This document shows, piece by piece, positions 54,857 to 63,685 of a DNA stretch of 64,000 nucleotides. Made by a program: the position numbers and the translations under genes. The stretch spans positions 62,001-126,000 of the forward strand of contig NZ_ATDL01000002.1 in the NCBI RefSeq assembly GCF_000416985.1. The letters run 5' to 3'. This DNA comes from Sphingobacterium paucimobilis HER1398 (GTDB taxonomy: Bacteria > Bacteroidota > Bacteroidia > Sphingobacteriales > Sphingobacteriaceae). The notes under the pieces were generated by a model that saw only the letters and a list, made by a program, of their open reading frames with translations, had not been told where the DNA came from and did no database searches. Numbering within the stretch: the stretch's first letter is position 1; each line of letters opens with the position of its first letter.

Positions 54857-55228
54857 AGATCTTTGCTAGTATCATGCTGCCGAGAGCTTCCAACTTCTGT
54901 CTATGTAATTCTTATAACTAAGCCTGGATTCAATATTGATTTCTCTGGCAGTTGCCGCTCCAGGAAAGAAATAAATATCATACAAGATAGCCCTCGCGGA
55001 TTTGCTAGGGCTATGCTTAACCAATTATAACTCCGCAGGGATGCGGGCTCGTTTTACGAATATTTAAATATAACTCTTATATATCTATAAAACAATAGGA
55101 TAGCAGCGCTGTTTTTGAATTATAGAAGTCCAAAATCGATATAGAAACATGTGTAAGAAAGCTAAAAGTCTAAAGAATATGCTTGGGACTGATTGAAAAT
55201 ACAACACATTTTATATCTTGTCTTTAAT
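54857..55228. other. Intergenic region with imperfect inverted repeats
   Basis: About 370 bp. GATAGCCCTCGCGGATTTGC is followed by a partly complementary AGGGCTATG, and CCGCAGGGATGCGGGCTCG lies 30 bp further. These look like remnants of intergenic repeats; no gene seen. Confidence 0.4.
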
Positions 55229-55930
55229 ATGAGGTTGGTCACATGGAATTGTAATGGTGCTTTTAGAAAGAAGTTCTCAGCACTTGATTATTTAAATGCA
55301 GATATTATGATAATTCAGGAATGTGAAAATCCTGAGACATCTAATCACAAGCCTTACAAAGAATGGGCAAGTAATTATCTATGGATTGGAAAAACCAAAA
55401 ATAAAGGATTGGGGATTTTTGCCAAGAACGATATTCGGATAACCCCTCTTTCCTGGTCAAATCAGTATGATGATCATACCGTAGATTATTTTCTGCCTTG
55501 TCGTGTTGGTAATGAGTTTAATCTACTAGCCTGTTGGTGTCATGGGAACAACTCTCCTACCTTTGGATATATCGGCCAGCTATGGAAATACCTTCAGCTC
55601 AATAAAAACATAGAAAACACACTAATCGTAGGAGATCTCAACAGCAACAAAATATGGGACAGATGGGATCGGTGGTGGAACCATACGGATGTATTAAACA
55701 TACTTGACAAAAGCGGTATAGTCAGTATGTATCATCACCTAACAGGAGAAGAGCAAGGAGAAGAAACTAAAAAGACATTCTTCCTACAGCGAAACCCAGC
55801 AAAGGCATATCATATAGACTATGTATTCTGCCCTACTGATCGTATAGGCACGATGGCTTCGTTACAAGTCCTGGACTTCGAAGATTGGAAACACCTGAGC
55901 GACCATGTGCCAGTGGTGTTTGAGAACTAG
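55229..55930 (+). CDS. Endonuclease/exonuclease/phosphatase-family protein
   Basis: Read from the ATG at 55229 (233 residues), which places the first strand MRLVTWNCNG at the N-terminus as in the family; an earlier TTG is less likely. Catalytic motifs are complete: Asn in TWNCNG, Glu in IIQECE, Asp/Asn in VGDLNSN and the final SDHVPV. It should be a metal-dependent phosphodiesterase or nuclease. No signal peptide. Stand-alone, in the accessory stretch, so the substrate (DNA, RNA or phosphoester) is open. Confidence 0.85.
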   Translation: MRLVTWNCNGAFRKKFSALDYLNADIMIIQECENPETSNHKPYKEWASNYLWIGKTKNKGLGIFAKNDIRITPLSWSNQYDDHTVDYFLPCRVGNEFNLLACWCHGNNSPTFGYIGQLWKYLQLNKNIENTLIVGDLNSNKIWDRWDRWWNHTDVLNILDKSGIVSMYHHLTGEEQGEETKKTFFLQRNPAKAYHIDYVFCPTDRIGTMASLQVLDFEDWKHLSDHVPVVFEN

Positions 55931-55960
55931 GTAACCTTAGGTATAAAACAAATCTAAGGG

Positions 55961-56182
55961 CTAGTCACCTGCTAGTGCGAACTTCAAGTTTGTGTCTGTA
56001 CAATTTTTATAATTAAGCATGGATTCATAATGAATCCCCATAAGACCTACACAGACATTAACCTCTGATCCCCGTACGTGCACATTCATTGTATTAAAAC
56101 CATCACTTGTCAAATACAATGTCTTTGCATCCATCCGAAGTAATGGCTCACCAAAGCATAATACCTTTCCTTTATTCTTCAT
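55961..56182 (-). pseudogene. N-terminal remnant of a PfkB-family sugar kinase (KDG-kinase-like)
   Basis: KGKVLCFGEPLLRMDAKTLY and VHVRGSEVNVCVGLMG match the first 50 residues of 2-keto-3-deoxygluconate kinases (KVLCFGELLLR; GGAELNVA). After that the frame drifts into unrelated sequence and stops at 73 codons; the remaining 250 or so residues of a PfkB kinase are absent. Its position beside sugar-acid catabolic genes fits the former role. 14 nt downstream of the esterase gene. Confidence 0.7.
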
Positions 56183-56196
56183 AGTTTTTCTCCTTT

Positions 56197-57522
56197 TTAC
56201 TTAAAAAAATTAATGATCCAGTCTTCAACCTTTTGTAATTGCTCGGGATAGGTCCAGTGTCCTGTAGGTTGGGCTACATAAACTTCCTTTGATGCAGAGA
56301 TTGAATTGTAAACGCTATAGTAAGAAGTAGGAGGACAAGTATCATCGTTATATCCCCAAGTAAAAAAACCAGGAACTTGTATCTTATTTGCATAGCTTGC
56401 TGCATCAAAATATCTTGCTGTCTCGAGTTTATCGGCTTTTTGTGTCTGAGGGTTGGTGGCTGCACCTACATGAGGCCAACCTCCTGCTCTATGGTGCTGA
56501 TAACCCGCCAAATCGCAGAGAGCTGGATAAACTGCTACGTATCCTTTGACTCTTTTATCCATAGCGGCTGAAAACAGCGTCATCCCTCCCCCTTGACTGT
56601 GTCCATATACGATAAGCTTATTCGGGTCATACTGAGGTAGGGTCTCTAAAAAATCTACTGCGCGTATACACGCTAGATAAACACGCTTATAGTAATACTG
56701 ATCCTTGTCATCCAGGTTATAAAACCAATATTCTTTGAGGGAAGTATTTAGCAGCTCACTATATACCGAAGGGTCCTGATCCAAAGGTAGTCCATGAATA
56801 CCTATCTGCAATGTGATGAATCCTTTTTCTGCCAGTGCAGTGTAACCTACATAATTGCGTACTCCTGCTCCCGGAAACTGTACTACAGCCGGTAGCTTGC
56901 CGGATTTTTTAGGTACGACAAGCTTACCATAGATACGTGAGCCCCAGCGGTAGTGCTGAAAACTCACCGCGTAGACATCGTACAAAGCAGTACTTTGTGC
57001 AGGTAGGAGCTCCATTTTAGGAGCTAGGGTAATCTTTCTTGCATCCTTGATCGCTTTATCCCAAAAGGACATCAAATCTGCTGGTGCTTGTTGGGTGATT
57101 TTTATTTCATTTGGCGCAATTGCTGCAGTTGCTATTCCCTTGTACTCTACACCATCTATGTTTACTAGAGCTTCACAACGAAGGAAACCAGGACGATCCG
57201 GCTTTTTAGACAGCAGAATGACTTCATACTTGGACGACTGCAACGTACCTGTATCCGTAGGCTTTTCTTTTTCATATCCCATAGTGTAGCGAATGGGTAC
57301 ACCTGCAATTGGCACTTGGTTTTTCAGTACTGTAACCTTAAATTGAACGTCCTGTTTACGTTGATAGGTCCAATCTTCATGGTCAGGACTAACAAGCACT
57401 TGAATCAACTGGTTGGATCTTGTTTGAGCGAAAATAGTACTGATAAAAAGAATCGAAATGATACTTAAAAACGACCGTAAAATTACTTTTTTGAGTAGGT
57501 CTTGATAGTGAAGTTTACACAT
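56197..57522 (-). CDS. Secreted acetylxylan-esterase-like hydrolase (AXE1/cephalosporin-deacetylase family)
   Basis: A 441-residue exported protein (signal peptide ending TIFAQ near residue 32). Residues about 33-140 form an extra beta domain; the alpha/beta-hydrolase follows with RWGSRIYGKLVVPKKSGKLP, VQFPGAGVRNYVGY and the nucleophile elbow VYGHSQGGGMTLF (Ser near 300). The acid Asp is likely in WGYNDDTCPP and the His in PTGHWTYPE. Members deacetylate acetylated sugars and xylan. It is divergent from the lactonase operon and directly upstream of the kinase remnant, so a role in plant-sugar use fits. Confidence 0.86.
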   Translation of the reverse strand: MCKLHYQDLLKKVILRSFLSIISILFISTIFAQTRSNQLIQVLVSPDHEDWTYQRKQDVQFKVTVLKNQVPIAGVPIRYTMGYEKEKPTDTGTLQSSKYEVILLSKKPDRPGFLRCEALVNIDGVEYKGIATAAIAPNEIKITQQAPADLMSFWDKAIKDARKITLAPKMELLPAQSTALYDVYAVSFQHYRWGSRIYGKLVVPKKSGKLPAVVQFPGAGVRNYVGYTALAEKGFITLQIGIHGLPLDQDPSVYSELLNTSLKEYWFYNLDDKDQYYYKRVYLACIRAVDFLETLPQYDPNKLIVYGHSQGGGMTLFSAAMDKRVKGYVAVYPALCDLAGYQHHRAGGWPHVGAATNPQTQKADKLETARYFDAASYANKIQVPGFFTWGYNDDTCPPTSYYSVYNSISASKEVYVAQPTGHWTYPEQLQKVEDWIINFFK

Positions 57523-57598
57523 GTTTTGAAATTGATATTTAATTCCCTAATTTAACAAAATACATTCACTAATCAACGCTCAAAAACAAGTAAAATAA

Positions 57599-58654
57599 AT
57601 GTCAGAAAAACAAACATTAATATCTGGAACATACACAGTTAATACAAAAAGCAAAGGTGTTTACATCTTTCAAGAAACAGGTAACAAAAACGAGAAATTA
57701 AAACCACAGCACACAACAGCTAAAAACCCATCCTTTTTAGCGATACTACCACACAAAGACAGGCTGTATTTTATTGAAGAAGTGGGAGATGAAAAAGGAC
57801 AAATAAAAGCGATCTCGTTTCCACAACAATCAACAGATTTAGCGTATGATTTCGCCATAAATACTCAGGGAAGCGCACCTTGCCACATCGCCATCAGTCC
57901 GCAAGAAGATTTGCTCATAGTTTCCAATTATATGAGCGGCAACTTTAGCTGCTTTTCCCTCAATGAACAGGGTAACATAGGATCGTTACTAAGTTGTTAC
58001 GGTTTTAAAGGCAAGAGCATACACCCGAAACGGCAACTACAGTCTCATATACATTCAGCTGCCTTCAGCAAAGACGGAAATAAGGTATACATACAAGACT
58101 TGGGTGCGGACTGTATTTATCAATTCGACACAGAAGACCTTAGAACGAATAATCAAAAGTATTTCACATTTAAATTAACACCTGGATTAGGGCCGCGGCA
58201 TATTACGATCTCCTCTAAAAATCGTATGTATGCAGTGAACGAACTTGACGGGAGTATTGAGGTGCTACAGATCGATGACTCAAACATGATTGTCAATTCG
58301 TTACAACGTACCGCTTTAAACACTAAAAACACAGTGTCAGGTTTAGATCTTGGCGCACATATACGGATCACTAGGGATGAAAAATACATTTATGCCAGCA
58401 ACCGCGGAGATAGAAATGAAATCACGGTATTTGAAATCGATGAACAAGGATATCTAGCCCAAAAACAAATAGTCTCTAGTGAAGGGATAGGGCCTCGACA
58501 TTTTGAATTTGACAGCGATGAGAGCGTATTGTACGTAGCCAATCAACAAAGTAATACCATTCAAAAATTCCATCGAGACAAAAAAACGGGACTGTTAAAT
58601 TACGCTAATCAAGAAATTTCAGTACCTAGCCCTGTATTTGTCGCTATAATATAA
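57599..58654 (+). CDS. Lactonase (6-phosphogluconolactonase-like beta-propeller)
   Basis: A 351-residue seven-bladed-propeller protein of the YbhE/Pgl family: ISGTYTVNTKSKGVYIF, PSFLAILPHKDRLYFIEEVG, APCHIAISPQEDLLIVSNYM, LGPRHITISSKNRMYAVNEL, GPRHFEFDSDESVLYVANQQ. The H-I/F pairs and the Arg before them are the conserved centre of the propeller. No signal peptide. It would open a sugar lactone, a step upstream of the dehydratase encoded at 61728-62891. First gene of a plus-strand operon with a GntR regulator and a HAD phosphatase. Confidence 0.86.
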   Translation: MSEKQTLISGTYTVNTKSKGVYIFQETGNKNEKLKPQHTTAKNPSFLAILPHKDRLYFIEEVGDEKGQIKAISFPQQSTDLAYDFAINTQGSAPCHIAISPQEDLLIVSNYMSGNFSCFSLNEQGNIGSLLSCYGFKGKSIHPKRQLQSHIHSAAFSKDGNKVYIQDLGADCIYQFDTEDLRTNNQKYFTFKLTPGLGPRHITISSKNRMYAVNELDGSIEVLQIDDSNMIVNSLQRTALNTKNTVSGLDLGAHIRITRDEKYIYASNRGDRNEITVFEIDEQGYLAQKQIVSSEGIGPRHFEFDSDESVLYVANQQSNTIQKFHRDKKTGLLNYANQEISVPSPVFVAII

Positions 58655-58688
58655 TATTATTAGTAATTTGCTCTATCAAAATTTCTTT

Positions 58689-59714
58689 ATGCAAATTCAG
58701 GTTAACCATTCAAGTAAGACACCTTTATACAAACAGGTCGTACAAGAGATTAAAGAACTAATCACCAAAAAAGTGTGGAAAGAAGGACACCTTCTTCCAT
58801 CTATGAATCAGCTCTGTGAATCATTACAGGTTTCAAAAGAAACTGTAAAAAAAGCCTATAGTATACTTCGGGCAGACGGCTTCATTGATGCTGCGCACGG
58901 TAAGGGGTTTTTCGTAAAGAAAATAAAAAAACAAGCACTTAAGGTCCTTGTATTGTTTGACGTATTAAGTTTTTACAAAAAAGAGCTTTTCGAGTCTTTT
59001 TCCGAACATATGGATAGCAATACAGAGTTTACCATCCGTCTGTTCAACCAAGAGATTGATCTCTTTGAAAAGTTTATCCTCGAAAACTTAGGTCAGTTTG
59101 ATTACTATGTTATCACACCTCACCTACCCCTGACGCCCAAAATACAAGCTCGTGTCATTTCGATATTAAAGAAAATACCTAACCGTCAATTGGTACTATT
59201 GGACAGAGACTTGGATGGATTACCTGGAAATTTCATCTCCATTTATCAGGATTTTGAAAATGATGTTTACGAAGGTCTGCAACAAGCTACCGAAGCAATT
59301 TCAAGATATCCTAAACTGAATATCTTTACCATGAAGGGGAGTTTATATGGAAAATTACTCCATAAGGGAATTCAGCATTATTGTGAAGAACAAAAGATTA
59401 ACCATGCTTTTTTTGATCAAAAAATTCCGGACAAACTTACTGCTGGCGAGTCATACTTTATACTAAGCGGTCAGTTAGAAAATGAACTGATCCAGATGGC
59501 TAGAATGGCAAAAGCCCAAAAATTAAAAATAGGAAAAGATATTGGTATTTTATCCTATAACGAATCTGCCATCAATGAAATTATCTTAAATGGTCTTTCG
59601 GTATTATCGACAGACTTCAAAGAAATGGGCAAGGAAGCGGCAATAGCTATTAAAGAAGATAAACACCGTAAAACAAAATGTGTATTCCGCTTTATAAAAC
59701 GGAATACATTCTAA
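58689..59714 (+). CDS. GntR-family transcriptional regulator with sugar-binding-like effector domain
   Basis: Read from the ATG at 58689 (341 residues; an in-frame TTG lies 7 codons earlier). The winged helix occupies about 1-75 (TPLYKQVVQEIKELITKKVW; LPSMNQLCESLQVSKETVKK; AYSILRADGFIDAAHGKGFF). The rest resembles a LacI/periplasmic-binding effector domain (LKVLVLFDVLSFYKKELFES; DIGILSYNESAINEIILNGL; VLSTDFKEMGKEAAIAI). It probably senses a sugar or sugar acid and controls this cluster. It lies 34 nt after the lactonase and 4 nt before the HAD gene. Confidence 0.88.
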   Translation: MQIQVNHSSKTPLYKQVVQEIKELITKKVWKEGHLLPSMNQLCESLQVSKETVKKAYSILRADGFIDAAHGKGFFVKKIKKQALKVLVLFDVLSFYKKELFESFSEHMDSNTEFTIRLFNQEIDLFEKFILENLGQFDYYVITPHLPLTPKIQARVISILKKIPNRQLVLLDRDLDGLPGNFISIYQDFENDVYEGLQQATEAISRYPKLNIFTMKGSLYGKLLHKGIQHYCEEQKINHAFFDQKIPDKLTAGESYFILSGQLENELIQMARMAKAQKLKIGKDIGILSYNESAINEIILNGLSVLSTDFKEMGKEAAIAIKEDKHRKTKCVFRFIKRNTF

Positions 59715-59718
59715 AAAG

Positions 59719-60396
59719 ATGATATTTTTTGATATAGATGATACCTTAACGGATAGTGTAGCAGCCCACAACAGTGCTATTTTAGCTCTTGCAGAGCAGC
59801 ATGGGCTGGACATTCAGGACCGCGAACTTGCAAAAGTGCACTGGTTTAACATCACAGAAGCATTTTTAGAACGGTTCTTCAAAAAACAAATAACACTACA
59901 AGAACAACGGGTGCAACGCCTGCAGGCATTTTGGAGTACCCATGGGGATGAACTGGATGAAGACACAGCTACTCAACTTTATCCTATATATCATCAACTG
60001 TACCTAAAAAATTGTTTACTTTTCCCGGATGTGAGCGAGAGTTTAGAAAAGATTAAAACCATGCCTTTAGGAATTATAAGCAATGGCGTTAGCGCAGATC
60101 AATATTTTAAACTAACCAATAACGCTATAGCTTCTTATTTTAGTATCATTGTTATTTCTGAAGATATTGGAGCAGCAAAACCAGATACAGAAATCTTTCA
60201 GCAAGCATGTGATCGAGCGGGGCTAGCACCTTCGCAGTGCACGTATATCGGAAACAGTTATACCCTTGACTATTGCGGCGCCAAAATTGCTGGTCTGCGA
60301 AGCCTATGGATTGATCGATTGAATGAGAATTATACAACGGATAAAGGAGATCACTTTACCCAAGTCGGTGAGGCTATAGCGCACTTAACTTCCTAA
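59719..60396 (+). CDS. HAD-superfamily phosphatase
   Basis: A 225-residue protein with motif I FFDIDDTLTDS, motif II LGIISNGVS, Lys in GAAKPDTEIF and motif IV YIGNSYTLDYCGAK, all intact though motif IV has N-S-Y-x-x-D where GD is more usual. The cap is helical (type I), as in YjjG-like nucleotidases and sugar phosphatases. Substrate unknown; a phosphosugar is likely given the neighbours. Translation is coupled to the GntR gene (4-nt gap). Confidence 0.87.
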   Translation: MIFFDIDDTLTDSVAAHNSAILALAEQHGLDIQDRELAKVHWFNITEAFLERFFKKQITLQEQRVQRLQAFWSTHGDELDEDTATQLYPIYHQLYLKNCLLFPDVSESLEKIKTMPLGIISNGVSADQYFKLTNNAIASYFSIIVISEDIGAAKPDTEIFQQACDRAGLAPSQCTYIGNSYTLDYCGAKIAGLRSLWIDRLNENYTTDKGDHFTQVGEAIAHLTS

Positions 60397-60427
60397 TTAT
60401 CCAAAATTTCAAGATTTGCTACAAAAA

Positions 60428-60450
60428 GGGGCTGTAATCACAACAGCCCC
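60428..60450 (-). terminator. Terminator of the MFS/dehydratase/SDR operon
   Basis: GGGGCTGT / ACAGCCCC, 8-bp stem, 7-nt loop, with TTTTTG following on the minus strand. It lies between convergent genes. Confidence 0.8.
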
Positions 60451-60474
60451 CAACATTTGATCACACACTCTATG

Positions 60475-61719
60475 CTAACATGTTTCCACCTTAGCCAGAT
60501 CTCTTTTCATATAAAAGCGGTAGGCTACCCATAATACTATAGCACCGAAAATCCAAACTCCCGCTAAAAACGAGAATCCCATAGACAAGCCGAAAATAGG
60601 TTTAATATACCCCAATACAACGGGAGAAAAAGAACCTATAAAAAAACCCGTCATAATCATCACCCCTGATGCACTGGAATGATAGCGTGCCGGAACTACA
60701 TCATACAATACAGAATACGTATTAGCATCAAAAAAAGCACGCATGAAACCAAAGCCCGCAAAACCGATATAAATCCATGTCAGACTTTGCGCATTACCCA
60801 TTAATATGATAAATGGGCAGGCCAGCAACAATCCCATACTCTGTAAAAGTATACGATAACGTTTATCTTTTACCGCCAACTTATCAGAAAGCTTTCCGGC
60901 TAATATCACACCGATGAAAGCAAACACATGTGTATATACCATCGAATGAAATCCAGCTTGAGATAGCGAGAGACTAAAATTTTCATAGAGATAAGTTGGC
61001 ATCCAGGTTAGGTATCCCGTCAAGCCAAAAATTAAGCAGCTAAAACCGATAGTAAGTATAAGAGCAGTTGGTGTCCCAAACACGATCTTAAATCCATCTA
61101 ACAAGGATGGCATTTTTTCTTGGGAAACAGCATTATTGGCCTCTACAGGTTTATCTTTAAGCCTGAATATCATAACGATCCCATGGATCAGCCCCAACAA
61201 ACCGAAGATATAAAATGAATAACGCCAGCCCCATCGCTCAGCGATATAAGAGGCTGCCAGACCACTCAAAATGATACCTAGGTAATAGGATGTCTGGTGA
61301 ATAGACATCGCAAAAGCCCTGGTTTTAGTATGATACTGCGCTAAAAGCGAATAATTTGGTGGGCCAAAAAAAGCTTCACCTCCACCTGTTGCAATACTAC
61401 GCAAAAGAATAAGCATAACCAATCCGGTAGCAAAGCCCGTAGACAACGTCGCTGCGCTCCAAAACAGAATACTAGCTACGACGATCCACTTTTTACTGTA
61501 TCTATCACCGACGTAGCCCGCTATCGGCACGAAAAGTGCATACACCAAATTGAACAGGGTAGCAATAGCCCCTACCCCTACGTCGGTAAGACCTAGGTCT
61601 TCCCTTAGCAATGGTAGTACGATATTGAAAACCTGTCGATCCGCCTGGTTAAATAAAAATGCTACCCATAGTAGTGCTAGCACTTCCCACTTGTAGCCTG
61701 TTTTCTCCGTATTCACCAT
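60475..61719 (-). CDS. MFS transporter, anion:cation symporter type (sugar acid)
   Basis: A 414-residue inner-membrane protein with 12 predicted helices. Typical motifs are NQADRQVFNIVLPLLREDLG, GYVGDRYSKKWIVVASILFW (motif A, GD-RYSKK) and the repeat in the second half GKLSDKLAVKDKR. The pattern fits the hexuronate/galactonate transporter group. It lies 8 nt downstream of the dehydratase gene in the same operon, so uptake of the substrate of that enzyme is inferred. Confidence 0.88.
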   Translation of the reverse strand: MVNTEKTGYKWEVLALLWVAFLFNQADRQVFNIVLPLLREDLGLTDVGVGAIATLFNLVYALFVPIAGYVGDRYSKKWIVVASILFWSAATLSTGFATGLVMLILLRSIATGGGEAFFGPPNYSLLAQYHTKTRAFAMSIHQTSYYLGIILSGLAASYIAERWGWRYSFYIFGLLGLIHGIVMIFRLKDKPVEANNAVSQEKMPSLLDGFKIVFGTPTALILTIGFSCLIFGLTGYLTWMPTYLYENFSLSLSQAGFHSMVYTHVFAFIGVILAGKLSDKLAVKDKRYRILLQSMGLLLACPFIILMGNAQSLTWIYIGFAGFGFMRAFFDANTYSVLYDVVPARYHSSASGVMIMTGFFIGSFSPVVLGYIKPIFGLSMGFSFLAGVWIFGAIVLWVAYRFYMKRDLAKVETC

Positions 61720-61727
61720 GGTTGATA

Positions 61728-62891
61728 TTATTTAAAATAACTTGTTGAATCGGCAGGACGTATATCGGTAAGATCACCCTGATAATGACGCAAATTACGT
61801 GGAATGTACGGGTATTTTTCAATCTCCTCTTCGAAGAAATCAATCCCTAACCCCGGTTTATCGTTAATTTTCATAAATCCATTTTCGAAAAACACTTCCT
61901 CGTTACAGATATCTTTTCTATAAGCGACATCAGACGACATGGTCTCTAAAAGATAAAAATTAGGTGTACAAGCGGCTAGTTGCAATGTCGCCGCATTCGC
62001 AATCGGCCCACTAGGATTGTGCGGACAGATGGGTATATAATGCGTTTCGGCCATAGCGGCTATTTTCTTAAGTTCGCCTATACCACCCGCATGGGAAATA
62101 TCTGGTTGCCAAAAGTCAGCACAACCATAGCGTAAAAATTCATTAAACTCATAACGATTATACAGTCTTTCTCCTGCAGCAATGGGCACCTTTGATTTTT
62201 TTCTGACCTCAGCAAGACCCTCTCTGTGATCTGGTGGAATAGGCTCTTCAAACCAAAGCACATCGAATTCAGCCAATGCATTCGCAATACGAATAGCCGA
62301 AGGGATATTAAAACGACCATGTCCTTCTATGAGTAGATCTGCCTTTCCTTTTACAGCCCCTTTTACCGCTTCCACACATTCCAAAGCCTGATAAAATACC
62401 TTCGGCGAGATATTCATATATTCCGAACCAAAAGGATCCCACTTCAAGGCAGTGAATCCATTGCCGACAGCTATCTTGGCCTTTTCAGCAAACTCCTCCG
62501 GCGTTTTGGAACCAGCGAACCATCCGTTAGCATAACAAGGTACTTTATCTCTCACTTTTCCTCCTAACAACTTATAGACAGGCACGCCCAAATCTTTACC
62601 CTTGATATCCCAAAGTGCCATTTCTACCGCAGACAGAGCGCTCATTAACACCGGCCCTACCCGCCAATAGGAATCTCTATACGCATCATGCCAAAAGGCC
62701 TCCACATCATGCGGGTCGCGCCCTACCAGATAACGTTCTAACTCCATGATAGCAGCCTCAACAGTCTTCTCGCGCATCTCTAGGGTTGCTTCTCCAACCC
62801 CGTAAATCCCCGAATCGGTATGTACTTTTAGAAATACCCAATTTGTTCTATAAGCATGGCATATAGCCGTCGTAATTTTAGTAACTTTCAT
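61728..62891 (-). CDS. Enolase-superfamily sugar-acid dehydratase (galactonate-dehydratase-like)
   Basis: A 387-residue mandelate-racemase/muconate-lactonising family protein. The capping domain is at about 1-115 (SGIYGVGEATLEMREKTVEA, VEMALWDIKGKDLGVPVYKL). The barrel carries FTALKWDPFG, LIEGHGRFN (GHGRF, with the His seen in galactonate-type dehydratases), WFEEPIPPD, PIAAGERLYNRYEF and ICPHNPSGP, so metal ligands and both catalytic histidines look present. It would yield a 2-keto-3-deoxy sugar acid. Located between SDR and MFS genes. Confidence 0.88.
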   Translation of the reverse strand: MKVTKITTAICHAYRTNWVFLKVHTDSGIYGVGEATLEMREKTVEAAIMELERYLVGRDPHDVEAFWHDAYRDSYWRVGPVLMSALSAVEMALWDIKGKDLGVPVYKLLGGKVRDKVPCYANGWFAGSKTPEEFAEKAKIAVGNGFTALKWDPFGSEYMNISPKVFYQALECVEAVKGAVKGKADLLIEGHGRFNIPSAIRIANALAEFDVLWFEEPIPPDHREGLAEVRKKSKVPIAAGERLYNRYEFNEFLRYGCADFWQPDISHAGGIGELKKIAAMAETHYIPICPHNPSGPIANAATLQLAACTPNFYLLETMSSDVAYRKDICNEEVFFENGFMKINDKPGLGIDFFEEEIEKYPYIPRNLRHYQGDLTDIRPADSTSYFK

Positions 62892-62903
62892 AAATCAACT
62901 TCA

Positions 62904-63680
62904 TTAAAAATCCACATCTATTGGCATATGCTGTGCCGAACAACCACCATCTACAACTAAACGCGAACCATTGATCACTTTAGCTTCATCCGACGCCAAA
63001 AACAAAACCGCATCAGCAATATCTTTCCCGTAGGCTTCTACCCCCAATGGTATATTTGTCCGTCTTCTCTCTTTAATAGCTTCGTCCAACACCTCCCAAC
63101 GATTAGTAAAAATATAGCCCGGTGCGACGGTGTTTACACGAATACCCTTAGGCCCTAAATCGATAGCCATTGCTTTGGTAAGACCGTCGATCCCTGATTT
63201 ACTCGCAACATAGGCTGCTCTGTTGTGTATGGCGCGTTTAGATACGTTCGAACCCATATTTACAATCACCCCTTTGTTTTCCTGCTTCAACATCCGGGAA
63301 ACCGCCTGTTGGGACATCATGAAAGTACCCTGAAGGTTAACTTGAAGAACATTCCAGAAAAAAGAGGTCGGTATTTCTTCAAATGTTGGCCCTATACCTT
63401 GGTGACAGGCATTATTTACAAGTATATCGATACGACCATAAGCTTCATCTAGCGCCTTAAACATAGCTGAAACCTGCGCTTCATCAGATATATCAGCCAC
63501 GTATTGCATAACGCTATCTTTATAGTGCACGCTTAATTCTTTATAAACTTCTTGCAAATCATCTTTCACATTGGAGTTGATCAACACCTTAGACCCCTCT
63601 TCCAAAAACCGCTTAGCAATCGCAACTCCTGTATTCTGGCTTGCTCCGGTTACAACTACAACTTTATTTTTAAACCTCAT
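62904..63680 (-). CDS. SDR-family dehydrogenase
   Basis: A 258-residue classical short-chain dehydrogenase. NAD(P) motif TGASQNTGVAIA, LVNNACH, catalytic serine near NMGSN, and YVASKSG with Tyr-x-x-x-Lys; the end DGGC marks the C-terminal motif. It resembles glucose/galactose 1-dehydrogenase and gluconate 5-dehydrogenase groups. With the lactonase and dehydratase genes it would fit a non-phosphorylative sugar oxidation route. Twelve nt upstream of the dehydratase gene. Confidence 0.9.
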   Translation of the reverse strand: MRFKNKVVVVTGASQNTGVAIAKRFLEEGSKVLINSNVKDDLQEVYKELSVHYKDSVMQYVADISDEAQVSAMFKALDEAYGRIDILVNNACHQGIGPTFEEIPTSFFWNVLQVNLQGTFMMSQQAVSRMLKQENKGVIVNMGSNVSKRAIHNRAAYVASKSGIDGLTKAMAIDLGPKGIRVNTVAPGYIFTNRWEVLDEAIKERRRTNIPLGVEAYGKDIADAVLFLASDEAKVINGSRLVVDGGCSAQHMPIDVDF

Positions 63681-63685
63681 TTTTT

